Shown here piece after piece: positions 8,504-17,507 of a stretch of DNA of 64,000 nucleotides; positions within the stretch are counted from its first letter, which is position 1; every line of letters starts with the position of its first letter. Below the pieces are notes generated by a model. It saw nothing but the letters and a program-made list of their open reading frames with translations. It was not told the DNA's origin and made no database searches. The stretch is from Bradyrhizobium sp. CB1015 (GTDB lineage Bacteria > Pseudomonadota > Alphaproteobacteria > Rhizobiales > Xanthobacteraceae): contig NZ_CP104174.1 in NCBI RefSeq assembly GCF_025200925.1, positions 5,766,001 through 5,830,000 of the forward strand, read 5' to 3'. Position numbers and translations under genes: made by a program.

Positions 8504-8878
8504 TCACGCTGCGCGTTTCTTCTTCACGACCACCGGCGGCGGCGCACAGGACAGCCGCTCCTGATGGCTCTCGCCCCAGGCCTTCAGGATGTCGATCACC
8601 GGCCTCAGGCTCTCGCCCAACTCCGACAGGCAATACTCCACCCGCGGCGGCACCTCGGCATAGACCTTGCGGATGACGAGCTTGTCCTCCTCCAGCGCGC
8701 GCAGCTGCTTCGTCAGCATGCGCTGGGTGATGCCGGGCATCCGGCGGCGCAATTCGCCGAAGCGCTGGGTGCCGCTCTGCAGGTGATAGAGGATCACGCC
8801 CTTCCACTTGCCGTCGATCAGGTCCAGCGTCGCCTCGACCGAGCAGCCGGGACGGCGGGCGAAATTGCGGCGTTTCAT
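8504..8878 (-). CDS. HxlR-family winged-helix transcriptional regulator
   Basis: 124 residues from the ATG at 8878; a TTG 15 nt upstream at 8893 is an alternative start. The conserved HxlR features are present: CSVEATLDLIDGKWKGVILYHL near the N-terminus, then RFGELRRRMPGITQRMLTKQLRALEEDKLV and YCLSELGESLRPVIDIL. The single Cys near the N-terminus (GCSVEAT) is at the position used for redox or electrophile sensing in HxlR regulators such as HypR and QorR. It is divergent from the quinone oxidoreductase gene, so it probably controls that gene and itself. Confidence 0.92.
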   Translation of the reverse strand: MKRRNFARRPGCSVEATLDLIDGKWKGVILYHLQSGTQRFGELRRRMPGITQRMLTKQLRALEEDKLVIRKVYAEVPPRVEYCLSELGESLRPVIDILKAWGESHQERLSCAPPPVVVKKKRAA

Positions 8879-8892
8879 GCGGGTTTTTCCCA

Positions 8893-8914
8893 ATAGTATC
8901 CAAACAGGGACTAT
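8893..8914. promoter_or_regulatory. Candidate HxlR operator in the divergent promoter
   Basis: An imperfect inverted repeat, ATAGT-ATCC-N5-GGG-ACTAT, lies between the HxlR gene and the divergent oxidoreductase. It is AT-rich against its context and has two-fold symmetry suited to a dimeric winged-helix protein. Binding is inferred. Confidence 0.45.
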
Positions 8915-9000
8915 ATCCCCGAATTTACAGTACTTGCCAAATCGGAGCCAGAGCGACAGTTAGGGCGGCAGGCGAACAAAGCCATTGATGGAGACACGCC

Positions 9001-10014
9001 ATGAAAGCCGTCGGCTACAAGAAATCGCTTCCGATCGAGGACGCCGATTCACTGTTCGATTTCGAGGCCGCAAAACCCGAGCCCAAAGGGCGCGACATCC
9101 GTGTCGCGGTGAAAGCGATCTCGGCCAATCCGGTCGACTACAAGGTGCGCAAGCGCGCCGCTCCGCCCGAGGGCGAGACCAAGATTCTCGGCTATGACGC
9201 AGCCGGCGTGGTCGATGCCGTCGGGCCCGAGGTCACGCTGTTCAAGCCGGGCGACGAAGTGTTCTACGCCGGCTCGATCCTGCGCCAGGGCACCAATGCC
9301 GAATTCCACCTGGTCGACGAACGCATCGTCGGCAACAAGCCGAAGAGCCTGTCGTTCGCGCAGGCCGCCGCCCTTCCCCTCACCTCCATCACCGCCTGGG
9401 AGCTGCTGTTCGATCGACTCGGCGCGGTGCCGGGCAAGAGCGTCGATCCGCGCACGCTGTTGATCACGGGCGGCGCCGGCGGCGTCGGCTCGGTCCTGAT
9501 CCAGCTGGCCCGGCGCCTCACCGGACTGACGGTACTCGCCACCGCCACGCGGCCGGAGTCGCAAAGATGGTGCCTCGATCTCGGCGCGCATGCGGTGATC
9601 GACCATGGCAAGCCGATGAAGGAGCAGATCGAGAAATTGAAGCTGCCGCCGGTCGCGCTGGTCGCGAGCCTGACCTTCACCGACCAGCACTACAAGGCGA
9701 TCGCGGAATTCATGGCACCGCAAGGCAAGTTCGGCCTGATCGACGATCCCCCGGAGTTCACGGTTGCCGCATTCAAGGGCAAGGCGATCTCGGTGCACTG
9801 GGAATCGATGTTCACGCGCTCCTCGTTCCAGACGCCTGACATGATCGCGCAGCATCATCTGCTCAATGACGTGGCCGACCTCATCGACAAGGGCGTGTTG
9901 CGCACCACGCTGGACCAGACCTTCGGCGCGATCAACGCCGCCAACCTCAAGCGCGCGCACGCGCTGCTGGAGAGCGGCAAGTCGCGCGGCAAGATCGTGC
10001 TGGAGGGGTGGTAG
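9001..10014 (+). CDS. Zinc-type alcohol dehydrogenase / NADPH:quinone oxidoreductase (MDR family)
   Basis: 337 residues, an MDR superfamily enzyme. The N-terminal GroES-like domain has NPVDYKVRKRAAPP and LGYDAAGVVDAVGPEV. The nucleotide-binding motif is TGGAGGVGSVLIQLARRLTG (about 157-176). The C-terminal HLLNDVADLIDKGVLRTTL is characteristic of the zinc-binding alcohol dehydrogenase/quinone oxidoreductase subgroup. It lacks the usual structural-zinc cysteine cluster, so it is probably a zinc-free quinone or enone reductase. GGAG precedes the ATG. Divergence from an HxlR regulator suggests induction by quinones or electrophiles, as in the QorR and HypR systems. Confidence 0.9.
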   Translation: MKAVGYKKSLPIEDADSLFDFEAAKPEPKGRDIRVAVKAISANPVDYKVRKRAAPPEGETKILGYDAAGVVDAVGPEVTLFKPGDEVFYAGSILRQGTNAEFHLVDERIVGNKPKSLSFAQAAALPLTSITAWELLFDRLGAVPGKSVDPRTLLITGGAGGVGSVLIQLARRLTGLTVLATATRPESQRWCLDLGAHAVIDHGKPMKEQIEKLKLPPVALVASLTFTDQHYKAIAEFMAPQGKFGLIDDPPEFTVAAFKGKAISVHWESMFTRSSFQTPDMIAQHHLLNDVADLIDKGVLRTTLDQTFGAINAANLKRAHALLESGKSRGKIVLEGW

Positions 10015-10108
10015 GCTTGGCACTCCGCGTCAATTGAGGCATCATGCGTCTGCGGTCCCGGAAACGAGGGCCGAACCCCGCCCGCCGGGACCAGCAACAA
10101 GCAGATTG

Positions 10109-11605
10109 ATGATGACCGAACCATGCGACCTGTCGGCGGTCGCGGCACGCGCGCTGATTGGCCAACGCAAGCTCTCCCCCGTCGAGCTGACGGATAGCTG
10201 CATCCGCCGCATCGAAGCGGTCGATCCGGCGGTCAATGCCGTCGTTGCGCGCTCGTTCGAAACCGCGCGCGAGACGGCGCGCGAGCGCGAGGTCGCCGTG
10301 ATGCGCGGTGAGACCCTGGGCGCCGTGCACGGGCTGCCGCTCGGTGTCAAAGACCTGATCGACGCGGAAGGATTGCCGACCAGCTTTGGCAGCGTGCTGT
10401 TCGCGGACAACGTCGCCAGGCAGGACGAGGCCATCGTCGCGATGCTCAAGCGCGAGGGCGCGATCGTCATCGGCAAGACGAATGTGCCGGAATGGGGCGC
10501 CGGCGGCAATACGCGCAACGCAGTGTATGGCGCGACCGGCAATCCCTTCGATCCCAATCGATCCGCCGCCGGTTCGTCGGGGGGATCGGCCGTCGCGCTC
10601 GCCACTGGCATGGTGCCGCTCGCGACGGGATCCGATACCGGCGGCTCGGTGCGGAATCCGGCATCCTTTTGCGGCGTGGTCGGATTCCGGCCCTCGCCCG
10701 GACTGATCGCCAGCAACAGCCGCAACATGGCCTGGCTGCAGATCTCGCAGCTCGGGCCGATGGCGAGAACCGTCTCCGACGCTTGCCTCATGCTGTCTTG
10801 CATGCTGGATCGCGACGCCCGCGATCCGTTATCGGCGATCCTTCATGCGGGCGGTGCACCTTCGCCGGTGCTCTACCGCAATCCGCCGCGCGTCGATCTG
10901 TCCGCGCTCCGCATAGCTGCAACCAGCGATTTCGGCTTTGCGCCGACCGAGGGGGCGGTCGCCCGCGCCTTCAGGCAGAAGCTCAATTCGTTCGAAACGG
11001 TATTTCACAGAGTCGACTGGACCCATCCTGATTGCACGGGCGCGGACGAGGTGTTCAGCATCCTGCGCGCCGTCGCATTCCTCGGCCGCCACCGCGAGCT
11101 CGTGGAGAAATTTCCGGACAGGGTCGGGCCCAACGTTCGCGACAACGTTGCGGAGGGCCTTGGCTATTCCGCTGCCGATGTGGCACGTGCGCTCTCGATG
11201 CAGACCGACCTTTACCGGCGCTGGCAGACCTTCTTCGCGGATCACGATTTCATTCTCGCGCCTGCGGTCACCATCAGCCCACGGCCGTGGTCGGAGCTCT
11301 ATCCAGCCGAGATCGACGGCCGGCCGACCAAGAGCTACTTCCACTGGCTCGCACTCGCCTATGCCGTCACCAATGTCGGCCATCCCACCGTCGCAATCCC
11401 GGCCGGTCGAGGCGACGCCGGTCTGCCGTTCGGCATCCAGGTGATCGGCACGCGCGGCGGCGATCTCTTAACGCTCGCGGTCGCGCGCGAAATCGAAGCG
11501 GTGCTCGCCGCCAATCCGGATACCGCCCGCCCCGTTCCCGACATTGCGTGGCTGGCCAGGCAGCCGCCGATCGCCGACAAGCCGGGATTTCTCGCTTTCG
11601 ATTGA
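10109..11605 (+). CDS. Amidase signature (AS) family amidase
   Basis: About 498 residues. The start is one of two adjacent ATGs (10109 and 10112); upstream in-frame sequence does not look coding. The Ser-cisSer-Lys triad is visible: Lys in GLPLGVKDLID, and the two serines in AAGSSGGSAVALATG and the downstream TGSDTGGSVRNPA loop. It hydrolyses amide bonds; the substrate is unknown. The gene begins 94 bp after the oxidoreductase and is followed 26 bp later by a Bug-type solute-binding protein gene, suggesting uptake and hydrolysis of an amide compound. Confidence 0.92.
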   Translation: MMTEPCDLSAVAARALIGQRKLSPVELTDSCIRRIEAVDPAVNAVVARSFETARETAREREVAVMRGETLGAVHGLPLGVKDLIDAEGLPTSFGSVLFADNVARQDEAIVAMLKREGAIVIGKTNVPEWGAGGNTRNAVYGATGNPFDPNRSAAGSSGGSAVALATGMVPLATGSDTGGSVRNPASFCGVVGFRPSPGLIASNSRNMAWLQISQLGPMARTVSDACLMLSCMLDRDARDPLSAILHAGGAPSPVLYRNPPRVDLSALRIAATSDFGFAPTEGAVARAFRQKLNSFETVFHRVDWTHPDCTGADEVFSILRAVAFLGRHRELVEKFPDRVGPNVRDNVAEGLGYSAADVARALSMQTDLYRRWQTFFADHDFILAPAVTISPRPWSELYPAEIDGRPTKSYFHWLALAYAVTNVGHPTVAIPAGRGDAGLPFGIQVIGTRGGDLLTLAVAREIEAVLAANPDTARPVPDIAWLARQPPIADKPGFLAFD

Positions 11606-11631
11606 AACTTCAACCGCGGAAAAACGACACG

Positions 11632-12609
11632 ATGAAAACAACGTTCCTGACGCTAGCGCTCGCCGCAATCGGCTCGATCAGCGTCAATTCGCTCGCAACC
11701 GCGCAATCGACCTATCCCGAGAAATCCCTGCAATTGATCGTCCCGTTCCCGCCAGGCGGAGCCTCCGACGTGGTGGCCCGCATCATCGGCGGCGAGCTCG
11801 AAGCGCGGCTCGGCAAGCCTGTCATCATCATGAACCGTCCCGGCGGGGGCACCACGATCGCGGCCAAGGAGGTCGCGCGCGCGGCGCCCGACGGATACAC
11901 CCTGTTCTTCAGCTCGAATTCGAGCTTCACCTTGCCGGCCGCCGTGAAGGAGAGCGTTCCTTACGACGCGGCCAAGGATTTCGAGCCGCTCGGTCGGGTC
12001 GGCAAGATCACCCTGGCGCTGGTCACCTATAAGGACAATCCGGTCAAGGATCTGCCTGCGCTCGTCGCGGAGGCAAAAGCCAATCCGGACAAGCTGTCGC
12101 TGGCCTCCTTCGGAGTCGCGACGGTGTCGCATTTCGCCGGCGAGTTGTTCAAGTCGAACGCCGGAATCAAGATGGTCCACCTGCCCTACAAAGGCAGCGC
12201 GCCGGCGATGAACGATCTCATCGGCAAGCACATTCAGTACCATGTCGACACCTTGATCGCCGTGAAGCCGCAGATCGAGGCCGGCGCCGTCAAGGTGATG
12301 GCCGTGTTCTCGAGCCAGCGCACACCATTCCTGCCCGACGCACCGACATTGGCAGAGCTCGGCTATCCCGCCATCGACTTCTCGTCGTGGGGCGCGGTGG
12401 TCGCGCCCAAGGGGCTGCCGCCACCGGTTCGCGACAAGCTCACGGCGACGCTGGAGGAGATCATCAACAGCCCCTCCGTTGTGGAGCGCTTCGTCAAGGT
12501 CGGCTTCGAGCCCGGCTTCGCACGCTTTGACGACTGGGCCGGTGCGGTGACCAAAGAGACGGCCGAGATGAAGGACATCGCGCAGAAGGCCGGCATCAAG
12601 GACGAGTAG
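11632..12609 (+). CDS. Bug-family tripartite tricarboxylate transporter substrate-binding protein
   Basis: 325 residues. The signal peptide is LALAAIGSISVNSLATAQ. The mature N-terminus carries the family hallmark YPEKSLQLIVPFPPGGASDVVAR, followed by MNRPGGGTTIAAKEVA, HLPYKGSAPAMNDLIG and LAELGYPAIDFSSWGAVVAPKGLP. These periplasmic receptors capture carboxylates or other small ligands. There are no TctA or TctB membrane genes nearby, so it is an orphan receptor, as is common for Bug proteins. It starts 26 bp after the amidase, which is probably its functional partner. A small hairpin overlaps the end of the convergent SDR gene. Confidence 0.93.
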   Translation: MKTTFLTLALAAIGSISVNSLATAQSTYPEKSLQLIVPFPPGGASDVVARIIGGELEARLGKPVIIMNRPGGGTTIAAKEVARAAPDGYTLFFSSNSSFTLPAAVKESVPYDAAKDFEPLGRVGKITLALVTYKDNPVKDLPALVAEAKANPDKLSLASFGVATVSHFAGELFKSNAGIKMVHLPYKGSAPAMNDLIGKHIQYHVDTLIAVKPQIEAGAVKVMAVFSSQRTPFLPDAPTLAELGYPAIDFSSWGAVVAPKGLPPPVRDKLTATLEEIINSPSVVERFVKVGFEPGFARFDDWAGAVTKETAEMKDIAQKAGIKDE

Positions 12610-12623
12610 CCGATCGCATCGCC

Positions 12624-13412
12624 TCAGGCGATCGTGTTGACGATGCCGCCCTCGGCGCGCAGCGCTGCGCCGTTTGTGGCGGATGCCTCCTTCGAGGCGA
12701 CGTAGACCACCATGTTGGCGATCTCATCGACGCTGGCGAAGCGCTGCAGCAGCGAACTCGGACGATGCTGCCTGACGAAGTTGGCCGCGGCTTCGTCCAC
12801 GGACTGGCCGTGCTGCCTGGCGAGATCCTTGACGAACGTCTCGACGCCCTCCGACATGGTGGGGCCCGGCAACACGGAATTGACCGTGACGCCGGTGCCA
12901 GCGGTGAGCTGCGCCAGGCCGCGCGCGACGGAAAGCTGGGCCGTCTTGGTCATGCCGTAGTGGATCATCTCGACGGGAATGTTGAGCCCGGACTCCGAGG
13001 AGATGAAGACGATGCGGCCCCAGTTGCGCGCGAGCATGCCCTTCATGTAGGCGCGCGACAGCCGCACGCCGCTCATCACGTTGACCTCGAAGAAGCGGCT
13101 CCAGTCCTCGTCGGGGATGTCGAAGAAATCCTTCGGCTCGAAGATCCCGGCATTGTTGATGAGAATGTCGACCTCGGACAAAGCCGCCACGAGCGCCTTG
13201 CAGCCTGCCGCCGTCGAGACGTCGGCGGCGATGCCGCGGACGTTGGCGCCCGTCGCTTCCAGCTTGCGTACCGCCGCATCGACCTTGTCCTGGCCGCGGC
13301 CGTTGATGACGACGCTGGCGCCCGAGGCCGCCAAGCCCTTGGCGATGGCGTGGCCGATGCCGGCGGTCGAGCCGGTGACGAGGGCGGTCTTTCCGGACAG
13401 GTCGATGTGCAT
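12624..13412 (-). CDS. SDR-family NAD(P)-dependent oxidoreductase
   Basis: 262 residues, classical short-chain dehydrogenase. The cofactor motif is TGSTAGIG (about 13-20), with INNAGIF as the NNAG motif. The catalytic Ser, Tyr and Lys lie in FISSESGLN and HYGMTKTA. The C-terminal GAALRAEGGIV is the usual final strand. The position of basic and acidic residues after the glycine motif does not settle NADH against NADPH. It is convergent with the Bug gene, 14 bp apart. The substrate is unknown. Confidence 0.9.
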   Translation of the reverse strand: MHIDLSGKTALVTGSTAGIGHAIAKGLAASGASVVINGRGQDKVDAAVRKLEATGANVRGIAADVSTAAGCKALVAALSEVDILINNAGIFEPKDFFDIPDEDWSRFFEVNVMSGVRLSRAYMKGMLARNWGRIVFISSESGLNIPVEMIHYGMTKTAQLSVARGLAQLTAGTGVTVNSVLPGPTMSEGVETFVKDLARQHGQSVDEAAANFVRQHRPSSLLQRFASVDEIANMVVYVASKEASATNGAALRAEGGIVNTIA

Positions 13413-13548
13413 GCGGTATCTCCATGGATGTGGATGGAGATATCGGAAGCGGCTCCCTCAGCTGCAATCAGAGCTCACCGACGCGTGAGGATCGTGAATC
13501 GTGGGCACGGAGCGATGAGCGCTCCGTTGTCCACCCGAGCGCTCCGAC

Positions 13549-13577
13549 AAAAAAGCGGCGCCGAAGGCGCCGCTTTT
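13549..13577 (-). terminator. Rho-independent terminator after rplQ
   Basis: A 12-bp stem (AAAAGCGGCGCC against GGCGCCGCTTTT) with a GAA/TTC loop is followed on the minus strand by a six-T run. It lies 22 bp beyond the rplQ stop and marks the end of the ribosomal supercluster transcript. Confidence 0.88.
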
Positions 13578-13598
13578 GAAACGTCATGCCGGTCGGGC

Positions 13599-14015
13599 TT
13601 ACGCCGCCTCGGCTTCCTTCTCCTGCACCGGGCCGGAATCCTGGCCCTTGGCATCGACGTCGCGATCGACGAACTCGATCACGGCCATGGCGGCGTTGTC
13701 GCCGTAGCGGAAGCCGGCCTTGATGATGCGGGTGTAGCCGCCCTGGCGGTCCTTGTAGCGGGTCGCGAGCGTGTCGAAGAGCTTCTTGACCATGTCGACG
13801 TCGCGCAGCTCGGAGATGGCCTGACGGCGCAGCGACAGGCCGCCCTTCTTGCCGAGGGTGACGAGCTTCTCGACGATCGGGCGAAGCTCCTTGGCCTTGG
13901 GCAGCGTGGTGACGATCTGCTCGTGCTTGATCAGCGCGGCCGCCATGTTGGCGAACATCGCCTTGCGGTGCTCGGCCGTGCGGTTGAGCTTCCGATGAAC
14001 CTTGCCGTGACGCAT
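13599..14015 (-). CDS. rplQ: 50S ribosomal protein L17
   Basis: 138 residues. L17 lies near the exit tunnel on the solvent side of the large subunit. The start [20 protein letters not shown] is the universal L17 signature, followed by [20 protein letters not shown] and [18 protein letters not shown]. The last 15 residues are acidic (Gln, Glu, Ala), a common alphaproteobacterial tail. It is the last gene of the supercluster, 145 bp after rpoA, with the heptamer hairpin in the spacer and a strong terminator downstream. Confidence 0.98.
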   Translation of the reverse strand: MRHGKVHRKLNRTAEHRKAMFANMAAALIKHEQIVTTLPKAKELRPIVEKLVTLGKKGGLSLRRQAISELRDVDMVKKLFDTLATRYKDRQGGYTRIIKAGFRYGDNAAMAVIEFVDRDVDAKGQDSGPVQEKEAEAA

Positions 14016-14094
14016 GTGTGTAGTCCTTCTTCGATTGTGTCGCGGTGGTTCAGCGACTGGTTTTCAGGTGGGCTTCCTGCGTTCGCCCTAGGTC

Positions 14095-14160
14095 GCGAGT
14101 GGCGAATGGCGAGTAGCGAATAGATCTTCCCCTATTCGCTACTCCCACCTCGCCATTCGC
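14095..14160 (-). repeat. Heptamer-built hairpin, copy A (rpoA-rplQ spacer)
   Basis: Four degenerate 7-nt units (GCGAGTG, GCGAATG, GCGAGTA, GCGAATA) at 14095-14122 face four inverted units (TATTCGC, TACTCCC, ACCTCGC, CATTCGC) at 14133-14160 across a 10-nt loop. The element directly abuts the rpoA stop codon. Related copies lie at 15757-15823 and 28636-28699. Confidence 0.85.
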
Positions 14161-15192
14161 TCAGTAATGATCCTCAAAGCGCTTGGCGAGCTCGTCGATG
14201 TTCTCCGGCGGCCAGCCCGGCACTTCCATGCCGAGGTGCAGACCCATCTGGGCCAGCACTTCCTTGATCTCGTTCAGCGACTTGCGGCCGAAGTTCGGAG
14301 TGCGGAGCATCTCCGCCTCGCTCTTCTGCACGAGGTCGCCGATATAGACGATGTTGTCGTTCTTCAGGCAGTTGGCCGAACGCACCGACAGCTCGAGCTC
14401 GTCCACCTTCTTGAGGAAGGCCGGGTTGAAGGCGAGGTCCGGGATGATCTCCTGGGCGACTTCCTTGCGCGGCTCTTCGAAGTTGACGAACACGTTGAGC
14501 TGATCCTGCAGGATGCGGGCGGCGTAAGCCACCGAGTCATCCGGCGTGATCGCGCCGTTGGTCTCGATCGTCATGGTCAGCTTGTCGTAGTCGAGGATCT
14601 GGCCCTCGCGGGTGTTCTCGACCTTGTAGGAGACCTTGCGGACCGGCGAGTACAGGCTGTCGACCGGGATCAGGCCGATCGGCGCGTCCTCGGGACGGTT
14701 GCGCTCGGCGGGCACGTAGCCCTTGCCGGTCGAGACCGTGAACTCCATGCGGATCTCGGCGCCCTCGTCGAGCGTGCAGATCTGCAGATCGGGGTTGAGC
14801 ACCACGACATCGCCGACGGTCTGGATGTCGCCGGCGGTGACGACGCCCGGCCCCTGCTTCTTCACGACCATGCGCTTGGGGCCTTCGCCCTGCATCTTGA
14901 TCGAGATGTCCTTGATGTTCAGCACGATGTCGGTGACGTCCTCACGGACGCCCGCGATCGAGGAGAACTCGTGCAGCACGCCGTCGATGTGCACCGACTG
15001 CACCGCCGCGCCCTGGAGCGAGGAGAGCAGGATGCGGCGCAGCGCATTGCCGAGGGTCTGGCCGAAGCCACGCTCGAGCGGCTCGGCGACGATGGTCGCG
15101 AAACGCGAGGAATCGCTGCCGGGCGTGACCTGGAGCTTGTTCGGCCGAATCAGTTCTTGCCAATTTTTCTGGATCGTCACTGTTTCACCCAT
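14161..15192 (-). CDS. rpoA: DNA-directed RNA polymerase subunit alpha
   Basis: 343 residues from the ATG at 15192 ([15 protein letters not shown]); in-frame codons upstream add 25 residues of unlikely sequence. The N-terminal assembly domain includes [20 protein letters not shown], the alpha-dimer motif. The C-terminal domain has [28 protein letters not shown] and [13 protein letters not shown], the helices that contact UP elements and activators. It nucleates polymerase assembly. It lies between rpsK and rplQ in the standard alpha operon order. Confidence 0.98.
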   Translation of the reverse strand: MGETVTIQKNWQELIRPNKLQVTPGSDSSRFATIVAEPLERGFGQTLGNALRRILLSSLQGAAVQSVHIDGVLHEFSSIAGVREDVTDIVLNIKDISIKMQGEGPKRMVVKKQGPGVVTAGDIQTVGDVVVLNPDLQICTLDEGAEIRMEFTVSTGKGYVPAERNRPEDAPIGLIPVDSLYSPVRKVSYKVENTREGQILDYDKLTMTIETNGAITPDDSVAYAARILQDQLNVFVNFEEPRKEVAQEIIPDLAFNPAFLKKVDELELSVRSANCLKNDNIVYIGDLVQKSEAEMLRTPNFGRKSLNEIKEVLAQMGLHLGMEVPGWPPENIDELAKRFEDHY

Positions 15193-15306
15193 ACAGGCCA
15201 GTCGATTTGACGGTGCAAATACTGGCGTTGGAGAAAGGCCGCAGATCATCCCCGCGGCTTCTTGCAAAGTCGCTGCGGGCGCCGACGCGCCCGCAACTGG
15301 TAGAAA

Positions 15307-15696
15307 TCAAACGCGCCGACGCTTGCGGGGACGGCAACCGTTGTGCGGGATCGTGGTCACGTCGCGGATCGAGGTGACGGTGAAGCCGGCGGCCTGGAGC
15401 GCGCGGAGCGCCGATTCGCGGCCCGAACCGGGACCGGCGACCTCGACTTCCAGCGTGCGCATGCCGTGCTCCTGCGCCTTCTTGGACACGTCCTCGGCGG
15501 CGACCTGCGCGGCGTACGGGGTCGACTTGCGCGAGCCCTTGAAGCCCATCGTGCCGGCCGAAGACCAGGCGATCGTGTTGCCCTGCGCGTCGGTGATGGT
15601 GATGGTCGTGTTGTTGAACGACGAGTTCACATGCGCGACGCCGGAGGCGATGTTCTTGCGCTCACGACGACGAACGCGGGTGGCTTCCTTGCCCAT
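15307..15696 (-). CDS. rpsK: 30S ribosomal protein S11
   Basis: 129 residues. S11 forms part of the 30S platform and the mRNA exit site. [38 protein letters not shown] and the C-terminal [16 protein letters not shown] are diagnostic. It starts 131 bp after rpsM, with heptamer hairpin copy B in the spacer, and is followed by rpoA after 114 bp. Confidence 0.98.
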   Translation of the reverse strand: MGKEATRVRRRERKNIASGVAHVNSSFNNTTITITDAQGNTIAWSSAGTMGFKGSRKSTPYAAQVAAEDVSKKAQEHGMRTLEVEVAGPGSGRESALRALQAAGFTVTSIRDVTTIPHNGCRPRKRRRV

Positions 15697-15756
15697 TGAG
15701 TCCCTTTCCTGAAGATCTCAAACGCCGCCGTAATGCCAGCGGCTACACCTGTGGAA

Positions 15757-15823
15757 GCGAATAGCGAGTAGCGAATGGCGAATAGGGAAGCCCCCTACTC
15801 GCCACTCGCCACGTCCAATTCGC
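15757..15823 (-). repeat. Heptamer-built hairpin, copy B (rpsM-rpsK spacer)
   Basis: Four units (GCGAATA, GCGAGTA, GCGAATG, GCGAATA) at 15757-15784 face inverted units (TACTCGC, CACTCGC, a degenerate CACGTCC, AATTCGC) at 15796-15823. The element begins 4 nt after the rpsM stop codon on the transcribed strand. It is the same family as the copies near 14.1 and 28.7 kb. Confidence 0.82.
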
Positions 15824-15827
15824 CAGT

Positions 15828-16196
15828 TTACTTCTTCTTGCCGGCGATGGCCTTGGCCGGGCCCTTGCGCGTGCGCGCATTGGTGTGGGTCCGCTGACCG
15901 CGCACCGGCAGACCGCGACGATGACGCAGGCCGCGATAGCAGCCGAGGTCCATCAGACGCTTGATGTTGATGCCGACCTCGCGACGCAGGTCGCCCTCGA
16001 CGAGGTAGTCGCGGTCGATGACTTCGCGGATCTGAAGCACTTCGGCGTCGCTGAGCTGATTGACGCGACGATCCTCGGGGATCTTCACCTTCTCCATGAT
16101 GTCACCGGCGATCTTCGGGCCGATGCCATGGATGTACTGGAGCGCGATCAGCACGCGCTTGTTGGTGGGAATGTTCACGCCGGCAATACGGGCCAC
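15828..16196 (-). CDS. rpsM: 30S ribosomal protein S13
   Basis: 122 residues. S13 sits in the 30S head and contacts the P-site tRNA and L5. [29 protein letters not shown] (helix-two-turn-helix) and the C-terminal [25 protein letters not shown] are diagnostic. It follows adk by 187 bp. Confidence 0.98.
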   Translation of the reverse strand: MARIAGVNIPTNKRVLIALQYIHGIGPKIAGDIMEKVKIPEDRRVNQLSDAEVLQIREVIDRDYLVEGDLRREVGINIKRLMDLGCYRGLRHRRGLPVRGQRTHTNARTRKGPAKAIAGKKK

Positions 16197-16383
16197 GGCC
16201 TTCTCTCCTGTTGCCGATCCCTCGTCAGGAATCGGGCTTTAAGTGCTTGCTTTCTCGGGCAGGTGTTCACAAACGCGAACACGACGCCCACCCCCGGTCT
16301 TCCTGGGGCCCGGCATCGTCTGAAACTATCCGACTTGGATGCGGGGCTTATTAGGGGATTCCGGGGGCTTTCGTCAACCGCTG

Positions 16384-17238
16384 CTAGCGCTTGGCTCGCT
16401 TTTTCGTGACCTTTTTTGCAGCCTTTTTGGCACCCTTCTTGACGGTCTTTTTGGCTGTTTTCTTGACGGTTTTCTTGGCCGCCTTCTTGGCGCCCTTCAC
16501 GGCTTTCTTGGTCGCCTTTTTGGCAGTTTTGGCCGATTTGGCGGGCTTTTTAGCTGCCTTTGGGGCCTTTTTGGCCGAATTCTTCGCCGTCTTGGTCTTT
16601 TTCGAGGGGGCCGCCTTGGCGGCGCTCCGGGCATGGGTCTTGGGCTCGACCGCTCCCAGCGCCAGGAGCTGGCGGTGGATGGCGCGGGTGACCTCGTCGA
16701 TGGCCATCATGCCGTCGATGGTCGAGAGCTTCCGACGCTCGGAATAGTAGTGAATCAGCGGTTCCGTCTGGCTGCGGTAGCTGGCAAGCCGCTTGGTCAG
16801 GACCTCAGGGGTGTCGTCGAGCCGGACCTCCTCGCCGCGCTCCCGCATCTCGGCGACGCGGGTCTCGACGCGGCTCAAGAGCGCGCTCTCGTTCACCCGG
16901 AGCTCGATCACGGCGTCGAGCTTGAGATGCTTGCGCTTGAGCAGCTCGTCCAGCGCCTCGGCCTGCGGCACGGTGCGGGGGAAACCGTCGAGGATGAAAC
17001 CGTTCTTGGCGTCCGGCTGGTCGATGCGGTCGGAAATGATTCCCACCACGACGTCATCGGGCACGAGGCCGCCACTGGCCATGATCTCCTTGGCCTTCAA
17101 CCCGACCGGAGTGCCGGCCGCAACCGCAGCACGCAGCATCTCGCCGGTCGAGAGCTGGACGATGCCATAGCGCTGCACCAAGAGCTGGGCCTGAGTCCCC
17201 TTGCCCGACCCCGGCGGTCCCAGAAGTATAATTCTCAT
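16384..17238 (-). CDS. adk: Adenylate kinase with an 86-residue Lys/Ala-rich histone-H1-like C-terminal tail
   Basis: 284 residues. Residues 1-198 are a complete short-LID adenylate kinase: P-loop GPPGSGKGT (8-16), AMP-binding STGEMLR (30-36), NMP-lid GLVPDDVVV and the [10 protein letters not shown] motif (80-89), followed by a short LID around residues 124-150. It interconverts ATP plus AMP and two ADP. Residues 199-284 are almost entirely Lys and Ala with some Thr, Val, Ser, Pro and Gly, in AKK, KKA and KKTVKK repeats ending KKRAKR, like bacterial histone-H1-like proteins. The tail is in frame with no sign of a frameshift. It sits between secY and rpsM, as is usual in this operon. Confidence 0.95.
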   Translation of the reverse strand: MRIILLGPPGSGKGTQAQLLVQRYGIVQLSTGEMLRAAVAAGTPVGLKAKEIMASGGLVPDDVVVGIISDRIDQPDAKNGFILDGFPRTVPQAEALDELLKRKHLKLDAVIELRVNESALLSRVETRVAEMRERGEEVRLDDTPEVLTKRLASYRSQTEPLIHYYSERRKLSTIDGMMAIDEVTRAIHRQLLALGAVEPKTHARSAAKAAPSKKTKTAKNSAKKAPKAAKKPAKSAKTAKKATKKAVKGAKKAAKKTVKKTAKKTVKKGAKKAAKKVTKKRAKR

Positions 17239-17507
17239 CGGCGTACGCCCCCCGGATTGGTGAGCGACACGTCGCGCACCTGTGTTTGAAGATCAAGAAC
17301 GGTGCAAATCACAATCAGCGCCGCACCGCTACCCATATCATAGGGGAGCGAATGGGCGGACGCCAAAAAGGCTTTGAAATCAGGGATTGCGCACAGTGAG
17401 GGCCACTCTGCGGATGCGGCCGAGCGGCCCGCCAACGACGATCGCGGACGCACCACATTGGTCGCGTCGCGAATCGGCGGCGCAGTTGCGCCGCCCGAGG
17501 GATGCGT

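Noticed and set aside
16384..16650. The adk Lys/Ala tail as a frameshift artefact or a separate H1-like gene
   Set aside because: The frame is continuous with the kinase core, no internal start with a ribosome-binding site is seen, and codon use keeps AAG/GCC preference typical of real coding sequence.
17235..17456. 73-codon minus-strand frame ending in an ATGA overlap with adk
   Set aside because: The overlap is suggestive, but the translation has no recognisable motif, there is no Shine-Dalgarno at its start, and secY-adk spacers are normally non-coding.
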